Source of the DNA: JAENVT01 sp039931555 | GTDB lineage: Bacteria; Actinomycetota; Acidimicrobiia; Acidimicrobiales; Ilumatobacteraceae | Direction of reading: 5' to 3' | DNA length: 64,000 nt | Assembly (NCBI GenBank): GCA_039931555.1 | Contig: JBDTRP010000104.1 | Coordinates: forward strand, 62,001-126,000 | In this document: in pieces, positions 8,039-16,848 of the stretch | Layout: every line of letters starts with the position of its first letter | Numbering within the stretch: the stretch's first letter is position 1 | Position numbers and translations under genes: made by a program | Notes under the pieces: model-generated | What the model saw: the letters and a program-made list of their open reading frames with translations, nothing else | Database searches by the model: none | Told to the model about the DNA's origin: nothing

Positions 8039-9475
8039 ATGAACGCGCGAACGAAGATCGTGGCCACGCTCGGCCCTGCCAGCGACCCGCCGGAGGTACT
8101 CGACGCAATGCTGCTGGCCGGGGTCGATGTCGTGCGCCTCAATCTCAGCCACGGCCATGTCGACGAGCACATTGCTCGGGTTCGTGCCGTCCGCGCGGCG
8201 GGCGCGCGTACCGGGACCGTCGTCGCGGTGCTCGCCGACCTTCCTGGTCCCAAACTGCGTGCGGCCCCTTTTCCCGCCACGGGCGTCGAGTTGGTCGCCG
8301 GGTCATTGGTCACGATGGTGACCGATGCCGCGACCAGCTCCGACACCGTGATCGGCGTCGACTACGACACGTTGTTGAGCGACCTCCGCATCGGTGACTG
8401 GATCGTCATCGGTGATGGAGCGATCACACTGGTGGTCGACCGTGTGACGGCCGCCGGCGCCGAGTGTCAGGTGCGCAGTGGTGGGCATACCCAGGGGCGT
8501 CCCGGCGTGCACCTGTCGTCCGAGCGGCTGCGCCTCCAGGCGCCGACTCAGGAAGATCTCGTGCTCGCCGATGTCATGGCCGCGGAAGGCGTCGACTTTC
8601 TCGCGGTGTCGTTCGTCCGCGACGCCGGCGATCTCGACAAGGTGCGCGCCGCGATCGCGCCACGCCGCGTACGACTGGTGGCGAAGATCGAGACGATGTC
8701 GGCGATCGACCACCTCGACGACATCATCGCGGTCTCCGATGCGGTGATGGTTGCCCGCGGAGACCTGGGGATCGAGTGCCCGCTCGAAGACGTGCCGCAC
8801 ATGCAGAAGCGCATCGTGCGGACCTGCGTCTGTGCCGGCGTGCCGGTGATCACCGCGACGCAGATGATGGAGAGCATGATCACGGCCCCGTCGCCGACGC
8901 GCGCCGAAGTCAGCGATGTCGCCAACGCCGTGTTCGACGGCACCGATGCTCTGATGTTGTCCGGTGAGACAGCGATCGGAACCGATCCCGTCAATGTCGT
9001 GCGCACCATGGCCAGGGTCGCCGAGCGCGCAGAACGAGATGCCGACTACAGACAATGGGGTGACCACCTCGGCCGCCTCCAACGGGCGAACTTTCCCAAC
9101 GGACCAGATCGAATCACGATGGCGCTCACCCACGCGGCTGGTCTGGCGGCCACCGATGCAGCGGCGGATGCCATCTTGTGCTGCACCCGATCCGGCCGCA
9201 CCGCGCTGGCCATGGCCAGGTTCCGGCCCTCGGCGCGTTTGATCGGGTTGTCGCCCGACCTGACCACGGTTCGAGCACTCGCGTTGTCGTGGGGCATCAC
9301 CTCCTTGCAGGTCGACACATTCACGACCACCGATGAACTGGTGTGGCACGCGGTCGAGTCGGCCGTCCACAACGGGTTGGTGCAATTGGGGATGACGGTG
9401 CTGGTGCTGGCCGGCGCTCCCGACCGCCCGAGCGGCGCCTCGACCGACGTGCTACGCATCGTGCGAGTGGCGTGA
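8039..9475 (+). CDS. pyk: Pyruvate kinase
   Basis: Glycolytic enzyme converting phosphoenolpyruvate and ADP to pyruvate and ATP. At 478 aa it has the standard A/B/C domain order: TKIVATLGPAS at the N-terminus, RLNLSHG, ADLPGPKLR, the lid domain (about residues 70-170), VAKIETMSAIDHLDD, VARGDLGIE, ATQMMESMI and a C-terminal alpha/beta domain. The ATG lies 20 bp from the divergent phosphatase gene and has no ribosome-binding site, so leaderless or very short-leader transcription is likely. The stop overlaps the following hydrolase (GTGA). Confidence 0.95.
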   Translation: MNARTKIVATLGPASDPPEVLDAMLLAGVDVVRLNLSHGHVDEHIARVRAVRAAGARTGTVVAVLADLPGPKLRAAPFPATGVELVAGSLVTMVTDAATSSDTVIGVDYDTLLSDLRIGDWIVIGDGAITLVVDRVTAAGAECQVRSGGHTQGRPGVHLSSERLRLQAPTQEDLVLADVMAAEGVDFLAVSFVRDAGDLDKVRAAIAPRRVRLVAKIETMSAIDHLDDIIAVSDAVMVARGDLGIECPLEDVPHMQKRIVRTCVCAGVPVITATQMMESMITAPSPTRAEVSDVANAVFDGTDALMLSGETAIGTDPVNVVRTMARVAERAERDADYRQWGDHLGRLQRANFPNGPDRITMALTHAAGLAATDAAADAILCCTRSGRTALAMARFRPSARLIGLSPDLTTVRALALSWGITSLQVDTFTTTDELVWHAVESAVHNGLVQLGMTVLVLAGAPDRPSGASTDVLRIVRVA

Positions 9476-10263
9476 GCGAGTTGTGGGCCGAAGAGGCCGG
9501 TGACAGCGATGACCCGCTCGTCGTCGTCATCCACGGGTCGATGGACCGGTCCGCTGGGATGTTGAAGATCAGCCGCCGCCTCGACAGCGACTACCGGGTC
9601 CTGCGCTACGACCGACGCGGCTACGGCCGCTCCTCTCCGCACGACGGGCCGTTCACGATGGATGCTCAGGTGATCGATCTCGTCGGCTTGCTCTCCGGGC
9701 GCAAAGCCGTGCTCGTCGGTCACAGCTATGGGGGCGATGTCGCGCTGGCCGCCGCCGAGCAGCATCCTGACCTGGTGACCGGGGTCGCCGTCTACGAGAC
9801 CCCGTTGTCGTGGGAAGCATGGTGGCCGGGTACGACGGCAGGAGCCATCGCCGTCGCAGACTCGGGGAGGCCGCACGAGGCGGCGGAACGCTTTCTTCGG
9901 CGAATGCTCGGCGACGAACGGTGGGATGCGTTGCCCGAGCGGACCAAGCACGCGAGGCGCGCCGAGGGAGTCGCGATGGTCGAGGAGCTGGCGGACCTGC
10001 GTCGGCACCAGGCGTGGGATGCAGCACGCATCAACGTCCCGGTCGTGACGTCTTACGGGGCCGATGGGGCGCCGCACCACCGCATGGGGATGCGACACGC
10101 CGCGGCGATTCTCGGATGCCCTGTGGTGGAGCTCGCCGGCTGCCGGCACGACGCTCCGTTGAGCCATCCCGATCTGTTCAGAACGGAGGTGATCGACCCC
10201 CTGATGTTGCGGGTCGGGCCTCCCTGGCTGGTGCCTACGGAGCGCCCGGTACCGACACCTTGA
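9472..10263 (+). CDS. Alpha/beta-hydrolase fold protein
   Basis: 263-aa hydrolase with VIHGSMDRS (oxyanion region, about residues 17-25), RYDRRGYGRSS, the nucleophile elbow VGHSYGG (Ser near residue 83) and a late His in CRHDAPLSHP. The substrate is not predictable; the sequence resembles the general esterase/lactonase group. Homology starts at the GTG that overlaps the pyk stop, although the frame continues upstream inside pyk. The last 29 bases overlap the 3' end of the convergent small membrane-protein gene. Confidence 0.78.
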   Translation: MSELWAEEAGDSDDPLVVVIHGSMDRSAGMLKISRRLDSDYRVLRYDRRGYGRSSPHDGPFTMDAQVIDLVGLLSGRKAVLVGHSYGGDVALAAAEQHPDLVTGVAVYETPLSWEAWWPGTTAGAIAVADSGRPHEAAERFLRRMLGDERWDALPERTKHARRAEGVAMVEELADLRRHQAWDAARINVPVVTSYGADGAPHHRMGMRHAAAILGCPVVELAGCRHDAPLSHPDLFRTEVIDPLMLRVGPPWLVPTERPVPTP

Positions 10264-10519
10264 TGTCGGACCCGAGGAACGAACAGGTCACATCGGTCGT
10301 GTCGCCGAGCAGGCCGCGGGCCTTGACCTTGTCGGCACAGCTCTGCAGCGATGACCGCTGCGTCCAGACGCCGAAGGCCAAGCCGCCGACGAGCAGCATG
10401 GTGATCAGCTTGGTCGTCACGTTCTTGATCACGACGGCCATCAGGAGCATGAGGGCGACGAGCGCCACCGCCACAGCGATTCCGATGTTCTTCGCCGAGT
10501 CGACGGTCAGAGCGGTCAT
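10235..10519 (-). CDS. Small membrane protein, two predicted TM helices
   Basis: 94-aa hypothetical protein. It has two hydrophobic segments (about residues 11-32 and 38-54), then a polar tail with two cysteines about 20 residues apart (SCADKV and TCSFLG) that could form an extracytoplasmic disulfide. No family was recognised. The start is set at ATG 10519, since the upstream open frame is polar and crosses the divergent DUF3151 gene. It overlaps the convergent hydrolase by 29 bp. Confidence 0.6.
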   Translation of the reverse strand: MTALTVDSAKNIGIAVAVALVALMLLMAVVIKNVTTKLITMLLVGGLAFGVWTQRSSLQSCADKVKARGLLGDTTDVTCSFLGSDIKVSVPGAP

Positions 10520-10536
10520 GGTCGAACGATAGGCCC

Positions 10537-10542
10537 TAGGGT
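10537..10542 (+). promoter_or_regulatory. Candidate -10 (TAGGGT), leaderless DUF3151 gene
   Basis: TAGGGT ends 6 nt before the GTG start of the DUF3151 gene and does not overlap any stop codon. That spacing puts transcription initiation at or next to the start codon. It lies in the 29-bp divergent gap, inside the palindrome CCCTAGGG. Confidence 0.45.
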
Positions 10543-10548
10543 GAGCCT

Positions 10549-10989
10549 GTGAGTGAGCACTCGATTTCGATGCATCCGTCCGGTCCGCCGCGCACGGTCC
10601 TGCCTGCAGAGTCGGCGCCGGTCGATCAGGGTTTGCGGCAGGCACTCGGCGCGTCGCTCGATGACCGCCGCACGCTGGTCGCCCAGATCGTCGCGGCCAA
10701 CCCCCGATCGCTGAACGGCTGGGCTGTGCTCGGCAGCCTGGGGCGCGACGAGATCGAACGCTACGCAGCGTTCCGAGTCGGCTACCACCGTGGTCTCGAC
10801 GCGTTGCGAGCCAACGGCTGGCGCGGATCCGGCTACGTGCGCTGGGCCGACGAGACCAATCGAGGCTTCCTGCGGTGTTTGCGCGGTCTTCGCGAGATGG
10901 CCGCGGCGATCGGCGAGCACGACGAAGCCGAACGGATCGCGGTGTTCATGCAACAACTCGACCCCAGCGGCATCCCCTCCGACGGTTGA
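10549..10989 (+). CDS. DUF3151 family protein
   Basis: 146-aa actinobacterial conserved protein of unknown function. The family hallmarks are present: RVGYHRGLDALRANGWRG in the centre and ETNRGFLRCLRGLREMAAAIGE toward the C-terminus, with a helical-repeat-like composition. It is cytosolic, with no signal or TM segment. The GTG start is probably leaderless (TAGGGT 6 nt upstream). It ends with a TTGA overlap with a possible alternative start of mobA. Confidence 0.75.
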   Translation: MSEHSISMHPSGPPRTVLPAESAPVDQGLRQALGASLDDRRTLVAQIVAANPRSLNGWAVLGSLGRDEIERYAAFRVGYHRGLDALRANGWRGSGYVRWADETNRGFLRCLRGLREMAAAIGEHDEAERIAVFMQQLDPSGIPSDG

Positions 10990-11006
10990 CCGGCGACAGG
11001 TACCGC

Positions 11007-11552
11007 GTGCCTGGCGCCCCGATCGGTGCGGTGCTGTGCGGGGGAGCCAGCCGGCGCATGGGCGCAGACAAGGCAACGCTGCCGGTCGATGGCGTGCCGA
11101 TGGCCCGCCGGATTGCCGATGTCCTGATTGCCGCCGGGTGCTCGCCGGTGGTCAGCGTCGGAGGTCGAGCCGCTGCGTTGCGCCGCCTCGGTCTCGACCA
11201 CGTCGACGACGAGTTTCCCGGCGAAGGTCCGCTCGGCGGTGTGCTCACGGCATTGTCGGTCGGAACCCCAGCCGTGGTCGTTGCCTGCGACATGCCACGT
11301 CTCGGCCTGGCGACGGTGACCAGCCTGATCGCCGGTCTCGAACAGCACGACGCGGCCATGGCCCGCAGCGACAGGCCGGAACCCCTGTGCGCCATTTGGT
11401 CGCAGCGCAGCGTGGCGCTGCTCCGAGCGCGCTTCCTGGCGGGCGAGCGCGCCATGCATCGAGCCATCGTCGACCTCGACATCGCCTGGATAGCGGTCCC
11501 CGAGGCCGATCTGCGCAACATCAACACGCCTGGCGACCTGGGAAACCTCTAG
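11007..11552 (+). CDS. mobA: Molybdenum cofactor guanylyltransferase (MobA-like)
   Basis: 181-aa nucleotidyltransferase with the signature GAVLCGGASRRMGADK near the N-terminus, then FPGEGPLGGVLTAL and VVACDMPRL. This is the MobA pattern for adding GMP to Mo-molybdopterin. The C-terminal NINTPGDL fits MobA. The start chosen is GTG 11007; TTG at 10986 overlaps the DUF3151 stop (TTGA) and would add 7 residues. No other molybdopterin genes are adjacent, though a MoaB/Mog protein lies at 46.4 kb. A related nucleotidyltransferase role is possible. Confidence 0.85.
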   Translation: MPGAPIGAVLCGGASRRMGADKATLPVDGVPMARRIADVLIAAGCSPVVSVGGRAAALRRLGLDHVDDEFPGEGPLGGVLTALSVGTPAVVVACDMPRLGLATVTSLIAGLEQHDAAMARSDRPEPLCAIWSQRSVALLRARFLAGERAMHRAIVDLDIAWIAVPEADLRNINTPGDLGNL

Positions 11553-11555
11553 TCT
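11550..11555 (+). promoter_or_regulatory. Candidate -10 (TAGTCT) upstream of the rhodanese gene
   Basis: TAGTCT ends 8 nt before the ATG. Its TAG is also the mobA stop codon, so the match may be coincidental. Confidence 0.25.
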
Positions 11556-11563
11556 GCAGGCAC

Positions 11564-11887
11564 ATGGATGTCTCCGAAGTGACCATCGAGGAACTCGAGT
11601 CCGCGCTCCAGTCTGGTGCGACATTGATCGATGTTCGCGAGCACGACGAGTACGCCGCAGGCCACGTGCCCGGGGCGGTCCTGGTGCCGCTCGCCAGCGT
11701 TCCGGCAGCGCTCGCCCAGTTCTCCTCCGACGCGACCAACTACGTGATCTGCAGGAGCGGTGCGCGCAGCTATCGCGCCTGCGAGTTCCTGGTCGGGCAG
11801 GGTCTCGAGGCGGTCAACGTCGAGGGTGGCACGATGGCGTGGATCATCAGCGGGCGCGGCACCGTTGCCGGGGATCAGCCTGCGTGA
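11564..11887 (+). CDS. Single-domain rhodanese-like protein
   Basis: 107-aa sulfurtransferase domain. It shows the DVREHDEYAAGHVPGAVLVPL segment (about residues 24-44) and an active-site loop CRSGARS with the catalytic Cys near residue 65. It could carry persulfide sulfur, and its place after mobA hints at cofactor sulfur handling, but that is inference. ATG 11564 is preferred because the domain begins there. The stop overlaps the next gene start by 4 bases (GTGA). Confidence 0.87.
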   Translation: MDVSEVTIEELESALQSGATLIDVREHDEYAAGHVPGAVLVPLASVPAALAQFSSDATNYVICRSGARSYRACEFLVGQGLEAVNVEGGTMAWIISGRGTVAGDQPA

Positions 11888-13035
11888 CGTATCGGTGGGT
11901 CGATTCTCAGCCGGAGTTCGAGGCGCTCGTCGACCGCCTGAACGCTGAGCCGCGCTACGCCCTCGACACCGAGTTCCATCGGGAGCGCACATACTTCCCG
12001 AAGCTGGCCCTCATGCAGTTCGCCACGCCGTCCGAAACGACCCTCGTCGATCCGTTGGCGGTCGACCTGTCCGCGTTGCGCCGGCTGTTCGCCGGCGACA
12101 CCGTTGCCGTGCTGCACGCGGCCCAGCAGGATCTCGACGTCTTGACCCACGCGTGCGGGGCTGTGCCGAGTCGCATGTACGACACCCAGTTGGCCTCGGG
12201 CTTCCTCGGCTACAGCACACCGTCACTTGTGTCACTGCTGATGGCCGAGCTCAAGGTTTCTGCGGCCAAGGGCGATCGCCTGACCGACTGGCTCCGTCGC
12301 CCGCTCACCGAGGAGCAACTCGTGTACGCCGCGGCCGACGTCGATCATCTGCTGACCCTGCAGGACCAACTCGATCGTCAGATTGATGAGCTCGGTCGGT
12401 CGCTGTGGGTGGCCGAGGCGTGCGAGGAGCTGCGACGACGGCCTGCGTCGGGCACAGATCCCAGCCAGGCGTGGCTGCGGATCAAGGACGTGCGCATGCT
12501 CAAACCGCGAGCACGCGGCGTCGCCAGGGCGCTCTGCGAGTGGCGCGAACGGCGAGCGATGTCGGTCGACGTACCCGTACGCCAGATCCTTCCCGACCTG
12601 GCTGTCCTGGGCATCGCCCAGCGCCAACCGAAGACCACCAACGACTTGGTCCAGGCACGCGGCGTCGAAGAACGCCACAGCAAGGGCAACCTCGGCAAGG
12701 AGATCCTCGACGCTGTCGCCGATGGCCAGCGCAACGACATCGACCTCCCCGTACCCGACGGGGAGGAGCTCGATCGGCACCTTCGGCCGGCTGTTGCGCT
12801 GGTGTCGGCGTGGATGGCCGATCTGGCTCGCAAACAGCGTGTCGACACGACCTTGCTGGCCACACGGGCCGATCTCGTCTCGCTGCTACGCGGAGACGCT
12901 GATGCCCGCCTGCTGCAGGGTTGGCGCGCCGAACTGGTCGGTGACGGGATCCAACGGCTCGTTCAGGGCAAGGCCGGGCTGACGTTCGACGGTCGCGGTG
13001 GTTTGCGCTTGATCGACGTGGCCGACGCGGTCTGA
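11884..13035 (+). CDS. rnd: Ribonuclease D-like 3'-5' exonuclease with HRDC domain
   Basis: 383-aa protein. The DEDD exonuclease domain spans about residues 1-190: Exo I ALDTEFHRERTYFP, Exo II LHAAQQDLDVL, Exo III with YAAADVDHLL (DEDDy type). A HRDC domain follows (about 205-285: KPRARGVARALCEWRE and the DLAVLGIAQRQPKT block). RNase D trims tRNA and other structured RNA 3' ends. The GTG start overlaps the rhodanese stop. Only 15 bp separate its end from the convergent ParA gene. Confidence 0.92.
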   Translation: MTYRWVDSQPEFEALVDRLNAEPRYALDTEFHRERTYFPKLALMQFATPSETTLVDPLAVDLSALRRLFAGDTVAVLHAAQQDLDVLTHACGAVPSRMYDTQLASGFLGYSTPSLVSLLMAELKVSAAKGDRLTDWLRRPLTEEQLVYAAADVDHLLTLQDQLDRQIDELGRSLWVAEACEELRRRPASGTDPSQAWLRIKDVRMLKPRARGVARALCEWRERRAMSVDVPVRQILPDLAVLGIAQRQPKTTNDLVQARGVEERHSKGNLGKEILDAVADGQRNDIDLPVPDGEELDRHLRPAVALVSAWMADLARKQRVDTTLLATRADLVSLLRGDADARLLQGWRAELVGDGIQRLVQGKAGLTFDGRGGLRLIDVADAV

Positions 13036-13050
13036 CCCGACCGGTAGGCG

Positions 13051-13815
13051 CTACGAGCGAGCGGCTCGGCGCAGTTTGGCCCACAGCTTGTCGAACGCCT
13101 CGCTGACATCGGCGGATCGGGCGCCGAACGAATGGACCGCACGGCGTTCGCCGATCGCCTGGTTGACGATCACCCGCTGTGGCACCGACGGCTGCCAGAT
13201 CGTCTTGCGCCCGACGATGCGGGCCAGTTCGTCGTAGCGCCGATCTGCTTCGCCGCTGATCGGCGGGACCTTGTTGACGATCACCCCGGCCAGTTCGAGA
13301 TCGGTGTTGTGCTCGTTCCAGACATCGTCGATGGCATCGGCGACCGCCCCGATGCCGCGAAGCCCCAGTGCGGCCGGCTCGACGACGATCACCGCGAGAT
13401 CCGCGGCGATCAGTCCACTCATGGTCAAGTTGCCGAGTGAGGGCGGGCAATCGATCAGCACCGCGTCGTAGTGGCCGGCCAACCGGTGCAGTGCTCTGCG
13501 CAACCGCTCGGGAGACCCGGTTTCGTGCTCCTGCAGGCTCGGCGACGACGGGACCACATCGACCTCCGGGCCCCAATGCGAGGCAAGCACGGTGAGGTGA
13601 CCGCTCGCGTCCGCGATGACATCGGCTGCAGAGGCCTGCTCATCATGCGGATCGTGGCCGAGCACCCAGGTGCTCGAGCCCTGGGGATCGAGGTCGACGA
13701 CCAGCACGCGATGCCCGGCGCTGGCCGCCGCCGAGGCCAGGCCCAAGGTGACGGTGGTCTTGCCGACGCCACCTTTTTGGTTCAGGAGTGCTGCAATGCG
13801 ACCCATTCGGGCCAT
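13051..13815 (-). CDS. ParA/MinD-family ATPase, orphan
   Basis: 254-aa ParA-like ATPase with deviant Walker A NQKGGVGKTT (about residues 13-22), VVDLDPQGSSTW (Walker A') and LIDCPPSLG (Walker B). No ParB, parS site or DNA-binding N-terminus is nearby, so this is an orphan member that may position some cellular cargo. The start is ATG 13815 (MARMGRIAAL); ATG 13806 is an alternative. Two perfect short inverted repeats lie just upstream of the start and could be an operator. Confidence 0.85.
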   Translation of the reverse strand: MARMGRIAALLNQKGGVGKTTVTLGLASAAASAGHRVLVVDLDPQGSSTWVLGHDPHDEQASAADVIADASGHLTVLASHWGPEVDVVPSSPSLQEHETGSPERLRRALHRLAGHYDAVLIDCPPSLGNLTMSGLIAADLAVIVVEPAALGLRGIGAVADAIDDVWNEHNTDLELAGVIVNKVPPISGEADRRYDELARIVGRKTIWQPSVPQRVIVNQAIGERRAVHSFGARSADVSEAFDKLWAKLRRAARS

Positions 13816-13846
13816 CGTGCCACAATCGGCACGACGGGTGACACCC
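13816..13846 (-). promoter_or_regulatory. Paired inverted repeats at the parA start
   Basis: CGTGCC-acaatc-GGCACG (13816-13833) and GGGT-gac-ACCC (13836-13846) lie next to the parA-like start codon. They could be operator half-sites or a 5' UTR hairpin. There is no independent support. Confidence 0.3.
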
Positions 13847-13931
13847 GCTACCTGGGGGGATGCCGCCTGTTGCGGCCACAAGCAGGTAGAGTGGCGTCCA
13901 ATGTCAACTCTCTAGGTTCGGGAGCCCTACC

Positions 13932-14120
13932 GTGAAGAAGGGTCGTCATCGCCGCTTCGAAGAAGCGCGAAAGCTGAAACAAGCTGGTCCCAGTGCATTC
14001 GATCTGGGATTCGGAAGCAACGATCATCGTCAACCAACTCAAGACGACGAATACGCCGCGCTTGCGGAGAAATACGGCGTTACGTTCGATGACGATGAAG
14101 AAGACGAGTCCGAAGACTGA
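13932..14120 (+). CDS. Small protein, basic N-terminus and acidic tail
   Basis: 62-aa protein of unknown function. The first 17 residues are strongly basic (KKGRHRRFEEARKLKQ) and the last 25 strongly acidic (DDEYAALAEKYG, then DDDEEDESED). The layout recalls the short actinobacterial DUF3073 proteins, but I could not confirm that family. The GTG start has a GGGAG ribosome-binding site about 10 nt upstream, and a candidate -10 (TAGAGT, 13887-13892) lies 40 nt further up. Codon use is less GC-biased than in the neighbours. Confidence 0.65.
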   Translation: MKKGRHRRFEEARKLKQAGPSAFDLGFGSNDHRQPTQDDEYAALAEKYGVTFDDDEEDESED

Positions 14121-14167
14121 ACCTCAGGCAGCTGGCATTGTCCGCCTCAACACCCCCCTGATAGGTC

Positions 14168-16003
<1,836 letters not shown>

Positions 16004-16011
16004 GAGTCTCG

Positions 16012-16060
16012 AGCGCTGGCACCGATATGGGCCGTATGCGCCCAAATCGGCGCCGGCGCT
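16012..16060. terminator. Long bidirectional terminator hairpin
   Basis: Bases 16012-16032 pair in continuous register with 16040-16060 around a 7-nt loop (cgtatgc). This is 21 base-pair positions with two mismatches (A21/C51 and A27/A45 of the 160xx numbering) and one G-T wobble. It fills the gap between the 3' ends of typA and the convergent cysteine-rich protein gene. There is no long T-tract on either side. Confidence 0.7.
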
Positions 16061-16062
16061 GA

Positions 16063-16815
16063 TCAACCGGGGCCGCGACGGATGGCGGGGTGCGGCAGGG
16101 GAGTCCAGTTCGGGCGTTCCAGCTGGATCACCATCTGGTCGTGGGCAACCTGGCCGACCATCTCGATGATCTCGTCGCGCAGGTATTGGTAGGCGGGGAT
16201 GCGACCGACGAACGCATCGGAACTCTCCGTGCACCACCAGTGGAAGTCGGCGCCACCATCGCCCCAGTCGCGACGCTTCCACTCACGAAGGGTAGAAGTG
16301 ACGTAGCCGTTGTCGTCGGTGTGATGCTCGAGCCGCAGTGGCAACTGCCAGCACACATCGGGCTTCCAGTCGATGTAGCGCTCGCCGGCCTCGACCGCGG
16401 CGATGTGGAGCGCACAACCGGCGCCACCCGGGAAGTCGGGCTCGTTGTGGAAGATGCAGGCGCCCTTGACGACACGCGTCTTGGTCGCCCCATCCTCCGT
16501 CTCGAGCACGCCCTTGTTGTGGCCCTTCTTGTAGTTCTGCCAATGGCGGGGCTCGAGCCGCGTCAAGGCGTCGAGCACCGTCTGCACGTCGTCATCGTCG
16601 ATGAAGTGCGCACCGTGACTGCAACATCCTTGCGACAACGCCGTCGCATCCTCGTCGAGCACGCCTTTGCAGCCGGCGCCGTAGATGCAACTCCAGTTCG
16701 AGCGCAGGAACGTCGCGTCGAACACCCAGGTCCGCCGATCGTGGTCGTCTTCGAAGCTGATCCATTCGTGGCGGTCGAGTGGGGGGTCGGCGGGGCCGTC
16801 GGAATGCTTGGGCAC
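16063..16815 (-). CDS. Cysteine-rich protein, YkgJ/DUF3109-like
   Basis: 250-aa cytosolic protein with clustered metal-ligand-type residues: SCIYGAGCKGV (about residues 42-52), QGCCSHGAHF (about 61-70), GACIFHNEPDFPGGAGCALH (about 118-137) and a later CWQLPLRLEHH. This Cys/His spacing resembles the zinc- or iron-cluster proteins of the YkgJ group; the exact family is uncertain. The start is GTG 16815. The gap to the divergent alaS is 33 bp. Confidence 0.65.
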   Translation of the reverse strand: MPKHSDGPADPPLDRHEWISFEDDHDRRTWVFDATFLRSNWSCIYGAGCKGVLDEDATALSQGCCSHGAHFIDDDDVQTVLDALTRLEPRHWQNYKKGHNKGVLETEDGATKTRVVKGACIFHNEPDFPGGAGCALHIAAVEAGERYIDWKPDVCWQLPLRLEHHTDDNGYVTSTLREWKRRDWGDGGADFHWWCTESSDAFVGRIPAYQYLRDEIIEMVGQVAHDQMVIQLERPNWTPLPHPAIRRGPG

Positions 16816-16833
16816 GCGCCGAAACTACCTCGG

Positions 16834-16839
16834 TAGGCT
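16834..16839 (+). promoter_or_regulatory. Candidate -10 (TAGGCT) for alaS
   Basis: TAGGCT ends 9 nt before the alaS ATG, in the 33-bp divergent gap. It would give a leaderless or near-leaderless transcript. Confidence 0.35.
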
Positions 16840-16848
16840 GGCGACTCC

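Noticed and set aside
10875..11552. Long upstream extensions of the mobA, rhodanese, mltG, aroB, aroQ, nusB, argF, argH and methyltransferase frames
   Set aside because: The extensions run inside well-supported upstream genes in another frame, and family homology starts at the later GTG/ATG that overlaps the previous stop.
16816..16848. T-box leader before alaS
   Set aside because: The gap is only 33 bp, too short for a T-box.
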